A stretch of 64,000 nucleotides of DNA from Variovorax soli NBRC 106424 (GCF_001591385.1 NZ_BCUU01000018.1:1-64000), one strand, 5' to 3'; shown: positions 20,211 through 28,699, counted from the stretch's first letter. The notes: generated from the sequence alone by a model not told the origin. A program made the numbers and translations.

Positions 20211-20241
20211 AAAAGGCCCTATGACCGATGGTCACAGGGCC
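20211..20241 (-). terminator. Rho-independent terminator of the alkyl-sulfatase remnant
   Basis: Read on the minus strand, GGCCCTGTGACC pairs with GGTCATAGGGCC (11 of 12 pairs, loop ATC) and is followed by TTTT. It lies 28 bp after the stop of the decayed alkyl-sulfatase tail, showing that the tail was once the end of a real transcript. Confidence 0.75.
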
Positions 20242-20268
20242 AACCTCCCCTGCTACTGACAGCAAACC

Positions 20269-20425
20269 TTAGGGCGTGATGATCACGCGCCAGAAATCGA
20301 AGTTGTCAGGTAGGACATCAGCTCTTCCAGCTTGCCTTCGTTGCCCTGCACCTTGATCGCGCCGGAGCCCACCGCGTCCTTGACGCGTGGTTTCCTTGAG
20401 CATGATCTTGTTGAGGTGTCGCGCG
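20269..20425 (-). pseudogene. C-terminal remnant of an alkyl sulfatase (SCP2-like domain)
   Basis: Reading across frames on the minus strand gives TLTRDT, LNKIMLKETT, VKDAVGSGAIKVQGNEGKLE, LMSYL, DNFDFWRVIITP and a stop. This is the C-terminal SCP2-like tail of SdsA-type alkyl sulfatases, which typically end in a DxFDxWFNIVTP-like sequence. At least three single-base shifts break the frame: one after RDT, one after KETT, and one between SYL and DNF. Upstream the similarity ends. A perfect terminator sits downstream. This is a dead fragment, not related in position to the two MBL genes at 7-9.6 kb. Confidence 0.7.
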
Positions 20426-20534
20426 TCAGGGTTCCTCGCGCCACCGCTTGTGTTGGCCCTGCCCCCCTCAAGTGGCCAGCCACCCTACCTTGAGCGCAAG
20501 AAACTTCTAGGTGATTCCGCATGTTGGGAGCAAG

Positions 20535-20960
20535 ATGACCCATCGCAGCGTCTTCGCTTCGAGCCTGAGGAAATGCATGACGAAAGTTCCGCTGAACGCG
20601 CCCCTGCTGAACGCAAGCGCGGAATGCTTTCTCGGCCATGATGCGGCGGATGCTGTACAGGCATCCAACGCCCACTACTTCGGTTCGGAGGAGATTCTTC
20701 TCAGAAGGGCATCCCCTCGGAAGTACAACCTCCTTTGCCATGACACCAAGACGCGGGTTGTCGTTGGTGGCGAAGGCATCAACGAAGGGGACATGATCCC
20801 TTCCATCGTGTCCGAGGGGGCCATGGAAGCATTCTGTGCGTTCCTGATGCACAACCGGCGGCGAGCGCTGTATCTCCATGCGGAGTCTTCGGCTGAACCT
20901 TGCGGCCATACCGACTACTACGAGTTCTCCGCCTGGTCTCAAGAGCCGCCCCCGGCGTAG
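20535..20960 (+). CDS. Unrecognised protein family A, copy 1
   Basis: 141 residues from the ATG at 20535, which has GGGAG 5 bp upstream; a GTG at 20511 is also in frame. I do not recognise the family. The conserved core is KYNLLCHDTKTRVVVGGEG, a charged linker, CAFLMHNRRRALYL, and TDYYEFSA near the end. The same core appears in the gene at 33010, with the same length and order, so this is a real protein and a within-island paralogue. No signal peptide or membrane segment is seen. The function is unknown. Confidence 0.65.
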   Translation: MTHRSVFASSLRKCMTKVPLNAPLLNASAECFLGHDAADAVQASNAHYFGSEEILLRRASPRKYNLLCHDTKTRVVVGGEGINEGDMIPSIVSEGAMEAFCAFLMHNRRRALYLHAESSAEPCGHTDYYEFSAWSQEPPPA

Positions 20961-20966
20961 AAGCCC

Positions 20967-21209
20967 TTGGCCTCATTCATCAGGGTCTGGCTCGTGTCGA
21001 CTCTCGATATTCTTCTACTCGTTGCATTGGTCTTGGGCATCACTCTGTCAGTGCAAATCGGATGCAGTGCGGCGCAAGCTATCAAGAGGCGCCGCCGTGC
21101 TCGCCGCGATTGCGAACGGTCACGCGAGATGCGGCGGGCATTCGAGGGGCTCCCGACCAAGTTGGTTACACCGCCTTCGGCCGCGTCCATCGTGCCTTCC
21201 GACAGCTAG
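20967..21209 (+). CDS. Possible small single-pass membrane protein
   Basis: 80 residues from a TTG start without a clear ribosome site. One strong hydrophobic segment (ILLLVALVLGITLSVQI, about residues 14-32) is followed by an Arg-rich KRRRRARRDCERSREMRR stretch, the usual inside-positive pattern. It lies 6 bp after the family A gene. It could be a real short membrane protein; no family is recognised. Confidence 0.4.
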   Translation: MASFIRVWLVSTLDILLLVALVLGITLSVQIGCSAAQAIKRRRRARRDCERSREMRRAFEGLPTKLVTPPSAASIVPSDS

Positions 21210-21218
21210 GGGTGCCTT

Positions 21219-21491
21219 GTGCTCGTCGAAATCGTCATCCTCGCCCGCCGGTCTTGCTGGTGGATCCCCTTTGCCAGGAGCAATTGCCGAGGAGAGGTAC
21301 GCAGGCAACGTGTCATCTTGGACTATCTCGACTGCAGGGGCGCTAGATTCGTCAATTGCGAACTCGTCTATGCGGGCAGTGCGTCATTGAACTTGAGCGG
21401 TTGCACCATGGACGGTTGCAGTTTCAATTTCGTTGGAGCAGCAGCTTCAACGGTGATGCTGCTCAAAGGAATCGATCGAAGTGGCTCTTGA
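21219..21491 (+). CDS. Small pentapeptide-like hypothetical protein
   Basis: 90 residues from a GTG with AGGGG upstream. The C-terminal half has a regular pattern, YLDCRGARFVNCELVYAG then LNLSGCTMDGCSFNFVGAAA, resembling pentapeptide-repeat or right-handed helix rungs with Cys at repeating positions. Short proteins of this style occur as uncharacterised genes in proteobacteria. It has no obvious partner; the preceding small membrane gene ends 9 bp earlier. Confidence 0.5.
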   Translation: MLVEIVILARRSCWWIPFARSNCRGEVRRQRVILDYLDCRGARFVNCELVYAGSASLNLSGCTMDGCSFNFVGAAASTVMLLKGIDRSGS

Positions 21492-21508
21492 GAAATCATC
21501 GATCGGCT

Positions 21509-21527
21509 ATTCGAGGGGCCCTCGAAT
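21509..21527. repeat. Perfect palindrome ATTCGAGGG-G-CCCTCGAAT
   Basis: Two 9-bp arms around a single G, 17 bp after the stop at 21491. No T-run follows on either strand. It could be a hairpin at the end of the preceding transcript or a protein-binding site. Confidence 0.5.
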
Positions 21528-21704
21528 CGCTGAGCCCACGCCAGCAGCTGGATGCCAATTTGGCCGGCAGCGACAACAGGATTCGGATCGGGCGCGCCTT
21601 TGCCCTTTGCGTCTGTGACGGCGTCGAGACTCTGCTCGTGCGATTTGCTGCGGAACAACGACTGACCGGGCCGACGCGAACTGAATATGAAGTGCGAACC
21701 GCCG

Positions 21705-21917
21705 CTATTTAAGCAATTGCTGGCGGCAGATATTGGTGCCCGTGGCCGTGAGCCGCAGCGATCCACCTGACCACTCAAGCCAGGACAGTTCGACAAGCTC
21801 GTCGATCACAACGGCGCCAATCTCACCAGCGCGCTTGAGATGCAACAGGTCCGCTACGTGGGGCAGTTCGACGCGAAGCGCGTCCCGTCGAAGAGTGGAA
21901 AGAAGCGCTTTGCTCAT
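21705..21917 (-). CDS. Small hypothetical protein, winged-helix-like
   Basis: 70 residues from an ATG preceded by AAAGG. The pattern DLLHLKRAGEIGAVVIDELVELSWLEWSGGSLRLTATGTNIC looks like a helix-turn-helix followed by a wing ending in LTATG, common in small winged-helix proteins. No catalytic or metal site is visible. It is transcribed opposite to its neighbours. The function is unknown, and a regulator role is only a guess. Confidence 0.5.
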   Translation of the reverse strand: MSKALLSTLRRDALRVELPHVADLLHLKRAGEIGAVVIDELVELSWLEWSGGSLRLTATGTNICRQQLLK

Positions 21918-22284
21918 ACTGGCCTTTCATGCCGTTTTGGATCCAGCGTACCACTCGCGCGTAGGGGCATGATGTCTACGCAGAACACCTTCAAGATAGA
22001 TCACCTATACTGACTTCATCGACCGTGGCTTGCTCGTTGCCTCGGTCCTTGAGACACCTCGCGGCAGTCGCTGGCCGCCCAGGACTCGTCTGGAGCCTTC
22101 CCATCTGCCTCCAGGCCATACCGTCATCTACTCTTCGGCGAGCTTCATCTTCGGCCCCGTCCAATGGATACGGCGCGGGCCGGCACTCATCACTCCACGG
22201 TTTGCTGCGCGGCGATTTGGCCCTTCGGGGGAGCCGGCGCTTGGGCACGCTCCTCAGTGAGCAGCCTTCATCTTTTCAGTCCTT
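21918..22284. other. Intergenic stretch without a recognised gene
   Basis: These 367 bases lie between the minus-strand small gene and the infA cluster and should contain promoters for both. No coding pattern or family match was seen. Confidence 0.4.
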
Positions 22285-22500
22285 ATGCAGATTTCACAGG
22301 CCCACGAGGTGGGCAAGTACCTCGTCACCCCAATGACGAAACTCAACGAAGCCGGCCGCTATTCGGCGTCGGTTTCCATTCGCCGCGGCATGCACGATCG
22401 CGTGTTTCGCCTCATTCCCCATTTCGACAGCGCTGCAAGCGCCGCGCGCTACGCGCTGGCGCAAGGTCGCCAGCTGGTGCTGAACAACCAACTGACCTGA
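22285..22500 (+). CDS. Small conserved hypothetical protein upstream of infA
   Basis: 71 residues. The sequence KYLVTPMTKLNEAGRYSASVSIRRG then HDRVFRLIPHFDSAASAARYAL resembles short Burkholderiales proteins found near cold-shock and IF-1 genes. It is compact with no membrane segment. The gene lies 33 bp before infA on the same strand, so it is probably co-transcribed with infA and the RNA-binding protein gene. The function is unknown. Confidence 0.65.
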   Translation: MQISQAHEVGKYLVTPMTKLNEAGRYSASVSIRRGMHDRVFRLIPHFDSAASAARYALAQGRQLVLNNQLT

Positions 22501-22533
22501 GCGTCTGTCCGACCGATCACTTGAGGGAGTTTT

Positions 22534-22800
22534 GTGGGCAAGGAAGAACTGATTGAAATGCAAGGGCGTGTCCAGGAGGTGTTGCCCGACTCGCGCTTTC
22601 GCGTCACCCTGGACAACGGCCACAGCCTCATCTGCTATTCGGGCGGAAAGATGCGCAAGCATCGCATTCGCGTCCTCGCCGGCGACCGCATCTCTCTCGA
22701 GCTGTCGCCCTACGACCTCAGCAAAGGGCGCATCACATTTCGTCACATCGAAGCGCGCGCTCCTGGCACACCCGTTCCAGCGCCTCGGCGCAGACGGTAG
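22534..22800 (+). CDS. infA: Translation initiation factor IF-1
   Basis: 88 residues of OB-fold IF-1: the core [21 protein letters not shown], then [30 protein letters not shown]. It binds the 30S A-site during initiation. The start is GTG with GAGGGAG upstream. The C-terminal PVPAPRRRR tail is longer and more basic than in the main infA of most bacteria (about 72 residues). That, and the company of an RRM gene, suggests this is the second, stress-type IF-1 found in many Burkholderiales. Confidence 0.93.
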   Translation: MGKEELIEMQGRVQEVLPDSRFRVTLDNGHSLICYSGGKMRKHRIRVLAGDRISLELSPYDLSKGRITFRHIEARAPGTPVPAPRRRR

Positions 22801-22865
22801 CCAAACTGCCGGAGATCAAGCTCTCCGGTCTCAACCAGACCCCCATCCTCCAAAGAAAGAATCTC

Positions 22866-23186
22866 ATGGAAAACAAACTCTACGTCGGCAATCTTGCCTT
22901 TTCGATGCGCGACGACACGCTGCACCAGCAATTTGCCAGCTTTGGCCACGTCTCTTCGGCCAAGGTCATGGTGGACCGAGACTCGGGCCGCTCGAAGGGC
23001 TTCGGCTTTGTCGAGATGGGCTCCGCCGCTGAAGCCCAGGCCGCCATCCAGGGGCTCAATGGAAAGCTGGTGGACGGCAGGGCCCTGACCGTGAACATCG
23101 CGCGGCCCATGGAACCGCGCGGTGATGGCTTCGGGGGCGGCGCACGTCGCAGCAGTTCTTACGGTGCGGGTCGCAATCGCTATTGA
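22866..23186 (+). CDS. RRM-type RNA-binding protein
   Basis: 106 residues with one RNA-recognition motif: RNP2 is LYVGNLAF and RNP1 is KGFGFVEM. A short Gly/Arg/Ser tail (GDGFGGGARRSSSYGAGRNRY) follows, as in cyanobacterial and betaproteobacterial cold-induced RRM proteins. It probably binds single-stranded RNA and acts in cold or stress adaptation. It follows infA by 65 bp, and a strong hairpin and a terminator lie downstream. Confidence 0.9.
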   Translation: MENKLYVGNLAFSMRDDTLHQQFASFGHVSSAKVMVDRDSGRSKGFGFVEMGSAAEAQAAIQGLNGKLVDGRALTVNIARPMEPRGDGFGGGARRSSSYGAGRNRY

Positions 23187-23212
23187 CAGCGCGTCCACCG
23201 GCATCCGCAGAG

Positions 23213-23244
23213 ACGGGCATGACCCTTGGCGGGGTCGCGCCCGT
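23213..23244 (+). other. Strong 3' UTR hairpin after the RRM gene
   Basis: ACGGGC-at-GACCC pairs with GGGTC-gc-GCCCGT around a 6-nt loop, 26 bp after the RRM stop. The left arm GACGGGC (23212-23218) could instead pair with GCCCGTC at 23259-23265, giving two exclusive structures. No T-run follows. It may be an RNA stability element or a self-regulation site (inference). Confidence 0.5.
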
Positions 23245-23352
23245 GCCGAGGCTGTGACGCCCGTCTAGACAGTGAGTCCAGATAGAAACGCCGTCTCCGC
23301 TCAAGCAAAAGCGCTACCGAAACAATCGCGCATCTGCCCCAAGTCATCCAAT

Positions 23353-23372
23353 CCCGCTTCAGCGGGCTTTTT
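23353..23372 (+). terminator. Rho-independent terminator of the infA-RRM transcript
   Basis: CCCGCT and AGCGGG pair with a two-base loop and are followed by CTTTTTC. Confidence 0.85.
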
Positions 23373-23620
23373 CATTTGCCGATCTTCGAGTTCAGCGTCT
23401 CGGCAAGGTAGTTCGTCGCCATGCACGACAACTCCGCCCAGGCTCGTCTACACGAGATTCTTCGCGTATTCCAGTTGCTCGCGCGTTACGGCCTGATGCA
23501 CTCCCCCTTTGCCTGCAGGCAACGCCGAATCACGGCGGTGAGTCGGACAAGAGCCACCACGACGAGAAGAACTATAGGTGGCTGCCTGAATGAGAATGCG
23601 CCCGCGACCACATTCCTGAG

Positions 23621-23642
23621 GCCCGCCGAGTGCGGGCTTTTT
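23621..23642 (+). terminator. Second rho-independent terminator
   Basis: GCCCGC pairs with GCGGGC over a 5-nt loop and is followed by TTTTTC on the plus strand. It abuts the stop of the minus-strand small gene that follows. About 250 bp between the two terminators hold no supported gene. Confidence 0.8.
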
Positions 23643-23818
23643 CACGCCTGCTTGCTCCGGTTGAGGTACTCCCAAATCCACTGCCGCGCCTTGTCGGCCA
23701 GCAGGCGCCGCGCCCCGTCCTGGTCAGCTTCAGGCGCAGCCAACGACAGCCGGCACATCGGCTCGCCTCTGCATTTGACGACCGCAATCTGCTGGCCTTC
23801 CGCGTGCAATAGCTCCAT
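23642..23818 (-). CDS. 58-residue hypothetical protein
   Basis: An ATG at 23818 opens a 58-codon frame with an even, acidic/basic composition: MELLHAEGQQIAVVKCRGEP at the start, then LLADKARQWIWEYLNRS near the end. The C-terminal half looks like one amphipathic helix. It ends exactly at the terminator, which supports it as a gene. No family is recognised. A weak start region makes the exact start uncertain. Confidence 0.45.
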   Translation of the reverse strand: MELLHAEGQQIAVVKCRGEPMCRLSLAAPEADQDGARRLLADKARQWIWEYLNRSKQA

Positions 23819-24048
23819 CGTCCACTCAGGCGGCGCCAGCCCCGCTCTTGGGCGGATGCTCCTTGTGGATGTTCATGGCGAAAACCTCACGTCTTGGACG
23901 TGAATCCTACGACCAGAAAAGGCCACTTTTCAAGCTCTGCTCCCCTCCGCACAGCCCTCCAATCCCGCGAAGACCGAAGGGAGTCGTCCTACCAGCGGCG
24001 GCGTGATTGCCCCACTTGCGCGCCTGTCTGCAGCGGTTACGTTGGCTC

Positions 24049-24447
24049 ATGAACCCGCCGCTCACAGTCTTTCTGGTCGAAGACAATTCTCATGTCCGGT
24101 TGGGTCTCATTCCAGCCCTGCGGGATCTGATCGGCGCCCAGATTCTGGCAACGGCGGAGTCAGAAAACGAGGCGATCACATGGTTGGCCTCGCACAAGGA
24201 AGGATGGGACTTGGCGGTGGTCGAGCTGTACCTGAAGCGAGGCACCGGCTTGGGCGTGGTCCGCTGGACCAACGGGCGCCCGGGGCGCCAGAAGGTCGCC
24301 GTACTGACCGACTACCCTACCGAAGCGACGCGCAGACGGTGTCAAAAGGCCGGCGCCGACGCAGTGTTCGACAAAGAGACGGAACTGGATCAGTTCATTG
24401 CCTTCTGCCAGGGGCTGAGCGAGGTGTCCGCTGCTGGCCTGGGCTAG
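24049..24447 (+). CDS. Stand-alone response-regulator receiver with Glu at the phospho-acceptor site
   Basis: 132 residues, one receiver domain and no output domain. The acid pair E11-D12 (LVEDN), T87 (VLTDYP) and K109 (VFDKE) match CheY-like receivers. The acceptor Asp is replaced by E59 in AVVELYLKRGTG, which normally reads VVDLxLPxGxG. A Glu there often mimics the phosphorylated state. It may therefore be constitutively active or work without a kinase. Another ATG-like start exists upstream, but the one at 24049 begins the domain properly. No kinase gene is nearby. Confidence 0.8.
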   Translation: MNPPLTVFLVEDNSHVRLGLIPALRDLIGAQILATAESENEAITWLASHKEGWDLAVVELYLKRGTGLGVVRWTNGRPGRQKVAVLTDYPTEATRRRCQKAGADAVFDKETELDQFIAFCQGLSEVSAAGLG

Positions 24448-24672
24448 AGGAGCTTGGAGACAGGCGCATAGCGCTCCATAGCTCATGCTCCAACGCGCAA
24501 CTAAATGAGGGGCGGCGACGCCACTGCGTGCGTGTTTGGGGCGCGAGCTAGAGGCAGGAGCAGGTGGCTGGCCTGGTGCACGCCGCCGGTGTGGCTTCTA
24601 CACGTGTGCCGCAGATGCAAAGGGCCTGCTTGAGCGACGGACAAGTTGTCTCGCAACCGGCGCAGGTGCCGT

Positions 24673-24921
24673 TCACAGGAGTCGTGCATTTTGCGGACAA
24701 CGAAGCTCCTTCAGTGCTTCGAAGCCTTCGTCCATCGCCTGCTCGTAATCCGCAAAACGCGCCGCGGACTCGATGACGCAGACAGAAGGGCTGGTTGGAC
24801 CGGGCGCCCTCGTCAAGCACCATGAATATTCGCCGGGACGGTGCTGCGTCACTGTGACCCCCAACTGATCACTCACGTGTCGCGCTTGGGGCATCTTTTG
24901 TACGTCGACGTCCTGATTCAT
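24673..24921 (-). CDS. Unrecognised protein family B, copy 1
   Basis: 82 residues from the ATG at 24921. I do not recognise the family. The core is [19 protein letters not shown], then FADYEQAMDEGFEALKEL, and both segments recur in the gene at 34452. The second half looks like an amphipathic helix. A 34-nt leader around the ATG (24901-24934) is also shared with the other copy. No signal peptide or membrane segment is present. The function is unknown. Confidence 0.6.
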   Translation of the reverse strand: MNQDVDVQKMPQARHVSDQLGVTVTQHRPGEYSWCLTRAPGPTSPSVCVIESAARFADYEQAMDEGFEALKELRCPQNARLL

Positions 24922-24983
24922 AGGTAACAACCTGAGGTCTTGATGCCTGTTCTTCGCCACAGGCGACGTGCCGTTTCACAGGC

Positions 24984-26933
24984 TCACAAGCGCAGATCGA
25001 TCTGCAGGTGCTCGGCCCCTGACTGGCGCGAGACGCTCGCCTGCACGTTGCCGCCCCTGCGGTACAAGCTGAGGTCGATGGTGCCTTGGGGCAGGCGCAA
25101 GTCGCACAGCATGAGTGCATCGATCTCGGCCGGCAGAACCGGTTGCTCGACCACGATGCATCCACGCATGGCGTCAATGTCGATCCCCAGGCAGCCTTGC
25201 AGCAGCATGAACACCGAACCGGCGGCCCAGGCCTGGGGCAGGCATGCCACCGGATAGGAGACCGGCGCCTCACCCGTCACCCTGTCGAAACCGCAGAACA
25301 GTTCAGGCAGACGCATGCCCACCCGGCTTGCACATTCGAACATGTCGCTTGCCAGGCGCGCCGTGCTGTCCCGCTCCCCATAGCGTGCCATCCCGGCAGC
25401 GCACCATCCAGTGCCAGGGCGTAGAACTGCATATCTTCCTGCCAGAAGCGGGCCTCTACACGCGCTCTCCACGCCTCAGCCGCCTCCTCGTAGGTCGCGA
25501 CTGCAGCGTCATGCCCCAGCCACTTCGCGAGCAGCGCCATTCCCTGCAACGCAGCAACTGCGTAACCCTGGACCTCGACCAGCGCGATGGGTCCTTCGGG
25601 CGTGCGGCCATCTTCGTGGAAGATGGCGTCGTGGCTGTCCTTCCAGCCCTGGTTGGCCAGGCCCGAAGCCTGCGCACGCGCGTAGGACAGGAATCCACCG
25701 TACCGGCTCGCATTGCCCAGGATCCAGGCGGTGGCCGCCACCAATGCGGGCCAGAGCTCCACGATGAAAGACCGATCCGCGGCGCGCCGGGCATAGGCAG
25801 CCGCCAGCACGACGAACAGCGGCGTTGTGTCCACCCCGCCGTAGTACCGGCCGAAGGGCAGTTCACCCAATGCCGTCATTTCACCCTTGCGCAGTTCATG
25901 CATGATCTTGCCGGGTTCGGCATCGTGAAATGCCGATGTCTCCCGCGCCTGATGACTGGCCAGGTAGGCCAGCACGCCGCGCGCCAGGGACGGCTTGAGC
26001 CAGAGGGTCTGCAGCGCCGTGATGATTGCGTCGCGGCCGAAGGGAGTGGAGAACCACGGAATGCCCGCATAGGGATAGGGCCCGGTGGGCAGGGCGGTGG
26101 TCAGCAGCGCGAGGTCCGCGGCCGAACGGTCCAGCCAAGCCTGGAACTGCCTGGCGGGGGTGCGCACGCGCGCACCGCCGCGCTGGCGAGTGCGCATGCT
26201 GCGCCGTGCGGCGGCACCCGCGGCCCGGAACTGTGCACGCGTCGGAGCCAGCGCGCCCGGGCCGATGTCCACATACAGCACCATATCCTCGCGACCGTTC
26301 AGGACAAGGTCGAAGCGACAGCACTTCTCGTCGACGGACGAGGGCTGCATCGAGAACACCACGCGGGTTCGTCGCTCCACCCCATCCAGCCCCCGGTATC
26401 CGAACTCGATCCCCTGGCTATGCATCTTGCAAGGCAGGAACTCGCCCCGACGGGAACGGCGCTCCCCGCGCACCTCGAAGGTGTCGCTGAAGTCGGCACC
26501 GTAGGCAAAGGTGAGCTGAAGCCGCGTGATCGCCATGCCGTAGTTCCTCAGGGTGATGCTCTCGCGCAGCAGCCCGCCCCACAGGAGGCGTCGCCGCTCG
26601 ATGTGCACGACACCCTGCGGCAAGGATTCGTCGCCGAGCGGGGGCAGCGGCCGGTTGGTGGCATGTGCGGTGAAGAACACGTTGTCGCGGCTGACTCCGC
26701 TGGACAGCAGCGTCGGCCTTTCGCCGCCCAGCAAAAGGTAGAAGCACGACAGCAGGCGAGTGTCTTCCTGAAAGAATCCGTCGCCCGAGCCGGCGATGTC
26801 GCCATAGGTGTCGGCGACCACGAAACTGTCGCCTTCCTTGAGGACGTAGAGATGGTCGGGCGTGCGGGGAATGGATGCGCTTGCCAAATCGGGCGGAAGA
26901 TGGGCCGCTCCTGGCGCAAGGGGCGTGTTCATG
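24984..26933 (-). pseudogene. Amylo-alpha-1,6-glucosidase / glycogen-debranching-type gene, internal deletion and frameshift
   Basis: From the ATG at 26933 the N-terminal half is a glycogen-debranching N-terminal domain (DHLYVLKEGDSFVVADTYGD), followed by the (alpha/alpha)6 barrel: STPFGRDAIITALQ, GKIMHELRKGEM, PFGRYYGGVDTTPLF, EVQGYAVAAL. Near 25390 the frame breaks after LALDG. The continuation in another frame is LARYGERD-like, then PELFCGF and PVACLPQAWAAG, to a stop at 24984. About 70 residues expected between these points, including the GSVWPHDN-type barrel motif, are missing. It overlaps the glycosyltransferase gene by ATGA. It is probably non-functional. Confidence 0.75.
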
Positions 26934-27987
26934 CCACCTCGCCTCTTTTCAGTCGGCGATCGCGAACGAGTTGCCAATACAGGCGGGCGTAGCGCTTTGC
27001 CATCGCTTGCGCGGTGAAGCGCTCGTCGAATGCTCGCCGCACGCGCGCGCGCGACAACCCGGCGATAGCGTGCACTCCCTTCACGGCCTCCTCGATGTTG
27101 TCGACGATGAGGCCTGAGACACCGTGCTGCACCACCTCGGGGACCGAGCCGCAGCGCCAGGCAATGACGGGTGTCCCGCACGCCATCGCCTCGATCATTA
27201 CCAGGCCGAACGGCTCCGGCCAGTCGATTGGAAACAGCAGCGCCCGCGCGCCGCCCAGGAAGGCGCTCTTCTGCGAATCGCCGATCTCGCCAACGAAGTC
27301 GATCAGCGGATGGTCCAGTAGTGGCCGGATGCAAGTGTCGAAGTAGGCGCGATCCACTGCATCCACCTTGGCCGCGATCTTCAAGGGCACGCCAGCCGCC
27401 TTCGCGATCTCGATCGCACGATCGGGGCGCTTCTCCGGCGAGATCCGTCCCAGGAAGGCCAGGTAGCCTCCTTGGGCCCACGGGTTGAACTGGTAGTGAT
27501 CGGGGAGCACGCCGTGCTGAACGGTGGCGTACCAGTTGGCATCCGGCAGCGGGGCGCGCTGGCTGCGCGAAATGGACACCAGCGGATACGAAGGCCAGCG
27601 CGCATAGGCGCCGCGCAAGTCGTCGATGTCGAGCCGGCCATGCAGGGTCGTGAGCGTGCGCTCCGGCATGCCCTCGAAAAAGGGAAAGTGAATCAGGTCC
27701 ACATGAAAGTGAATGACGTCGAACGCATCGGCGCTCCGCCTCACCTCGTGCATCATGGCAAGGTGGCTGGCCAGGTCCGAGTTCAGGCGTCCGCTGTCCA
27801 GGCGCAGCGGACGGGCACGCGCCGCAATCAGCCTCGCCTTGGTCTGCGTCTCACCGGCGGCGAACAGCGTGACCTCGTGGCCCTGGTCGACCAGTGCGTC
27901 CGTGAGGTGCGCTACCACCCGCTCCGTGCCTCCGTACAGTTTCGGAGGCACCGCCTCGAACAGTGGCGCCACCTGTGCAATCCTCAT
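26929..27987 (-). CDS. Glycosyltransferase family 4 (GT-B)
   Basis: 352 residues. The GT-B N-terminal domain begins MRIAQVAPLFEAVPP with GGTERVV, and FLGRISPEKRPD opens the C-terminal domain. The donor-binding motif EPFGLVMIEAMACGTPVIA (E-x7-E type) is intact. It should transfer a sugar from a nucleotide-sugar. It overlaps the debranching-type gene by four bases, and this pairing occurs in operons for trehalose, glycogen or osmotic-stress polysaccharide metabolism. The acceptor is unknown. This gene is intact even though its partner is broken. Confidence 0.88.
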   Translation of the reverse strand: MRIAQVAPLFEAVPPKLYGGTERVVAHLTDALVDQGHEVTLFAAGETQTKARLIAARARPLRLDSGRLNSDLASHLAMMHEVRRSADAFDVIHFHVDLIHFPFFEGMPERTLTTLHGRLDIDDLRGAYARWPSYPLVSISRSQRAPLPDANWYATVQHGVLPDHYQFNPWAQGGYLAFLGRISPEKRPDRAIEIAKAAGVPLKIAAKVDAVDRAYFDTCIRPLLDHPLIDFVGEIGDSQKSAFLGGARALLFPIDWPEPFGLVMIEAMACGTPVIAWRCGSVPEVVQHGVSGLIVDNIEEAVKGVHAIAGLSRARVRRAFDERFTAQAMAKRYARLYWQLVRDRRLKRGEVA

Positions 27988-28029
27988 GTTGTCGCTCCTT
28001 CGCTTTCGAACAAGGGGGCCAAGACCACT

Positions 28030-28446
28030 TCAAGCCCCCGAGTCTCGACGCTGCCCATGAAGCGCACTTCGGGATTGGGTCAATTCTGCGTAGTTGATCG
28101 CATCCAAGAGCTGGTCGTAGCGATAGCCGGAAAAATTGAACTGCCGGCCGTCGAAGCTGATCGCCAGTTCTTTCATCCGGGCCTGCATTTCCGCTGGGAT
28201 GTCGGGCGGGGTTGTCCAGTTCGGCTCCCAACGTACGCGAACTCTCTCATTCACCAACAATTGGTCCGCTTGAGTTGTCTCAGGTAGGTGTCGATCGGAC
28301 TGGGTCGAACGGGTCCATGGGATCGTTAGACCGAACGCAGGAATTCCCTTTGCGAATCGCAGGTAGGCCCAGTTTCCGATCACGTACATCAGGGGGGTGC
28401 ACGCCACGATGAGCAGCGCAATCATGAAATAAATGCCTAAGGCCAT
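28030..28446 (-). CDS. Hypothetical membrane-anchored protein
   Basis: 138 residues from the ATG at 28446, which has GGAG upstream. One N-terminal membrane segment (YFMIALLIVACTPLMYVIGNWAYL) anchors a soluble part rich in charged residues: RVRVRWEPNWTTPPDIP, then SFDGRQFNFSGYRYDQLLDAINYA. No family is recognised. The soluble part follows the membrane segment, so it is probably on the cytoplasmic or periplasmic face depending on topology. It lies 42 bp upstream of the glycosyltransferase gene on the same strand. Confidence 0.65.
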   Translation of the reverse strand: MALGIYFMIALLIVACTPLMYVIGNWAYLRFAKGIPAFGLTIPWTRSTQSDRHLPETTQADQLLVNERVRVRWEPNWTTPPDIPAEMQARMKELAISFDGRQFNFSGYRYDQLLDAINYAELTQSRSALHGQRRDSGA

Positions 28447-28699
28447 GATGATCTCCAATAGGTGGCAGCGCGCCTATCGACACGAGTGCCTGGTTACCGC
28501 ATGGCGGCTAGGCATCCCGCGCGCGGCAATGCGAGGCAACGGAACAAGTTGCGTCAACAGCCCCGGAAGAGCCACAACCGAGAACAAGAAGCAGCCCCGG
28601 GGGCCTCCAGACAGGAGCCTCGCTACCCCATCCGCCTCATGTTGCGTGCCTGAAGACGCACGGCTCGCAAGCGCGTGGCGAACGGGGACCGCCCCATCT

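Noticed and set aside
20283-20942. A single 219-residue minus-strand gene covering the alkyl-sulfatase tail
   Set aside because: Only the last about 35 residues resemble a sulfatase; the rest is antisense to family A, and true homology jumps between frames.
23448-23681. Minus-strand frame with a plausible VTREQLEYAKNLV helix
   Set aside because: A stop follows right after the helix and the rest has no pattern. Possibly another gene remnant, but not supportable.
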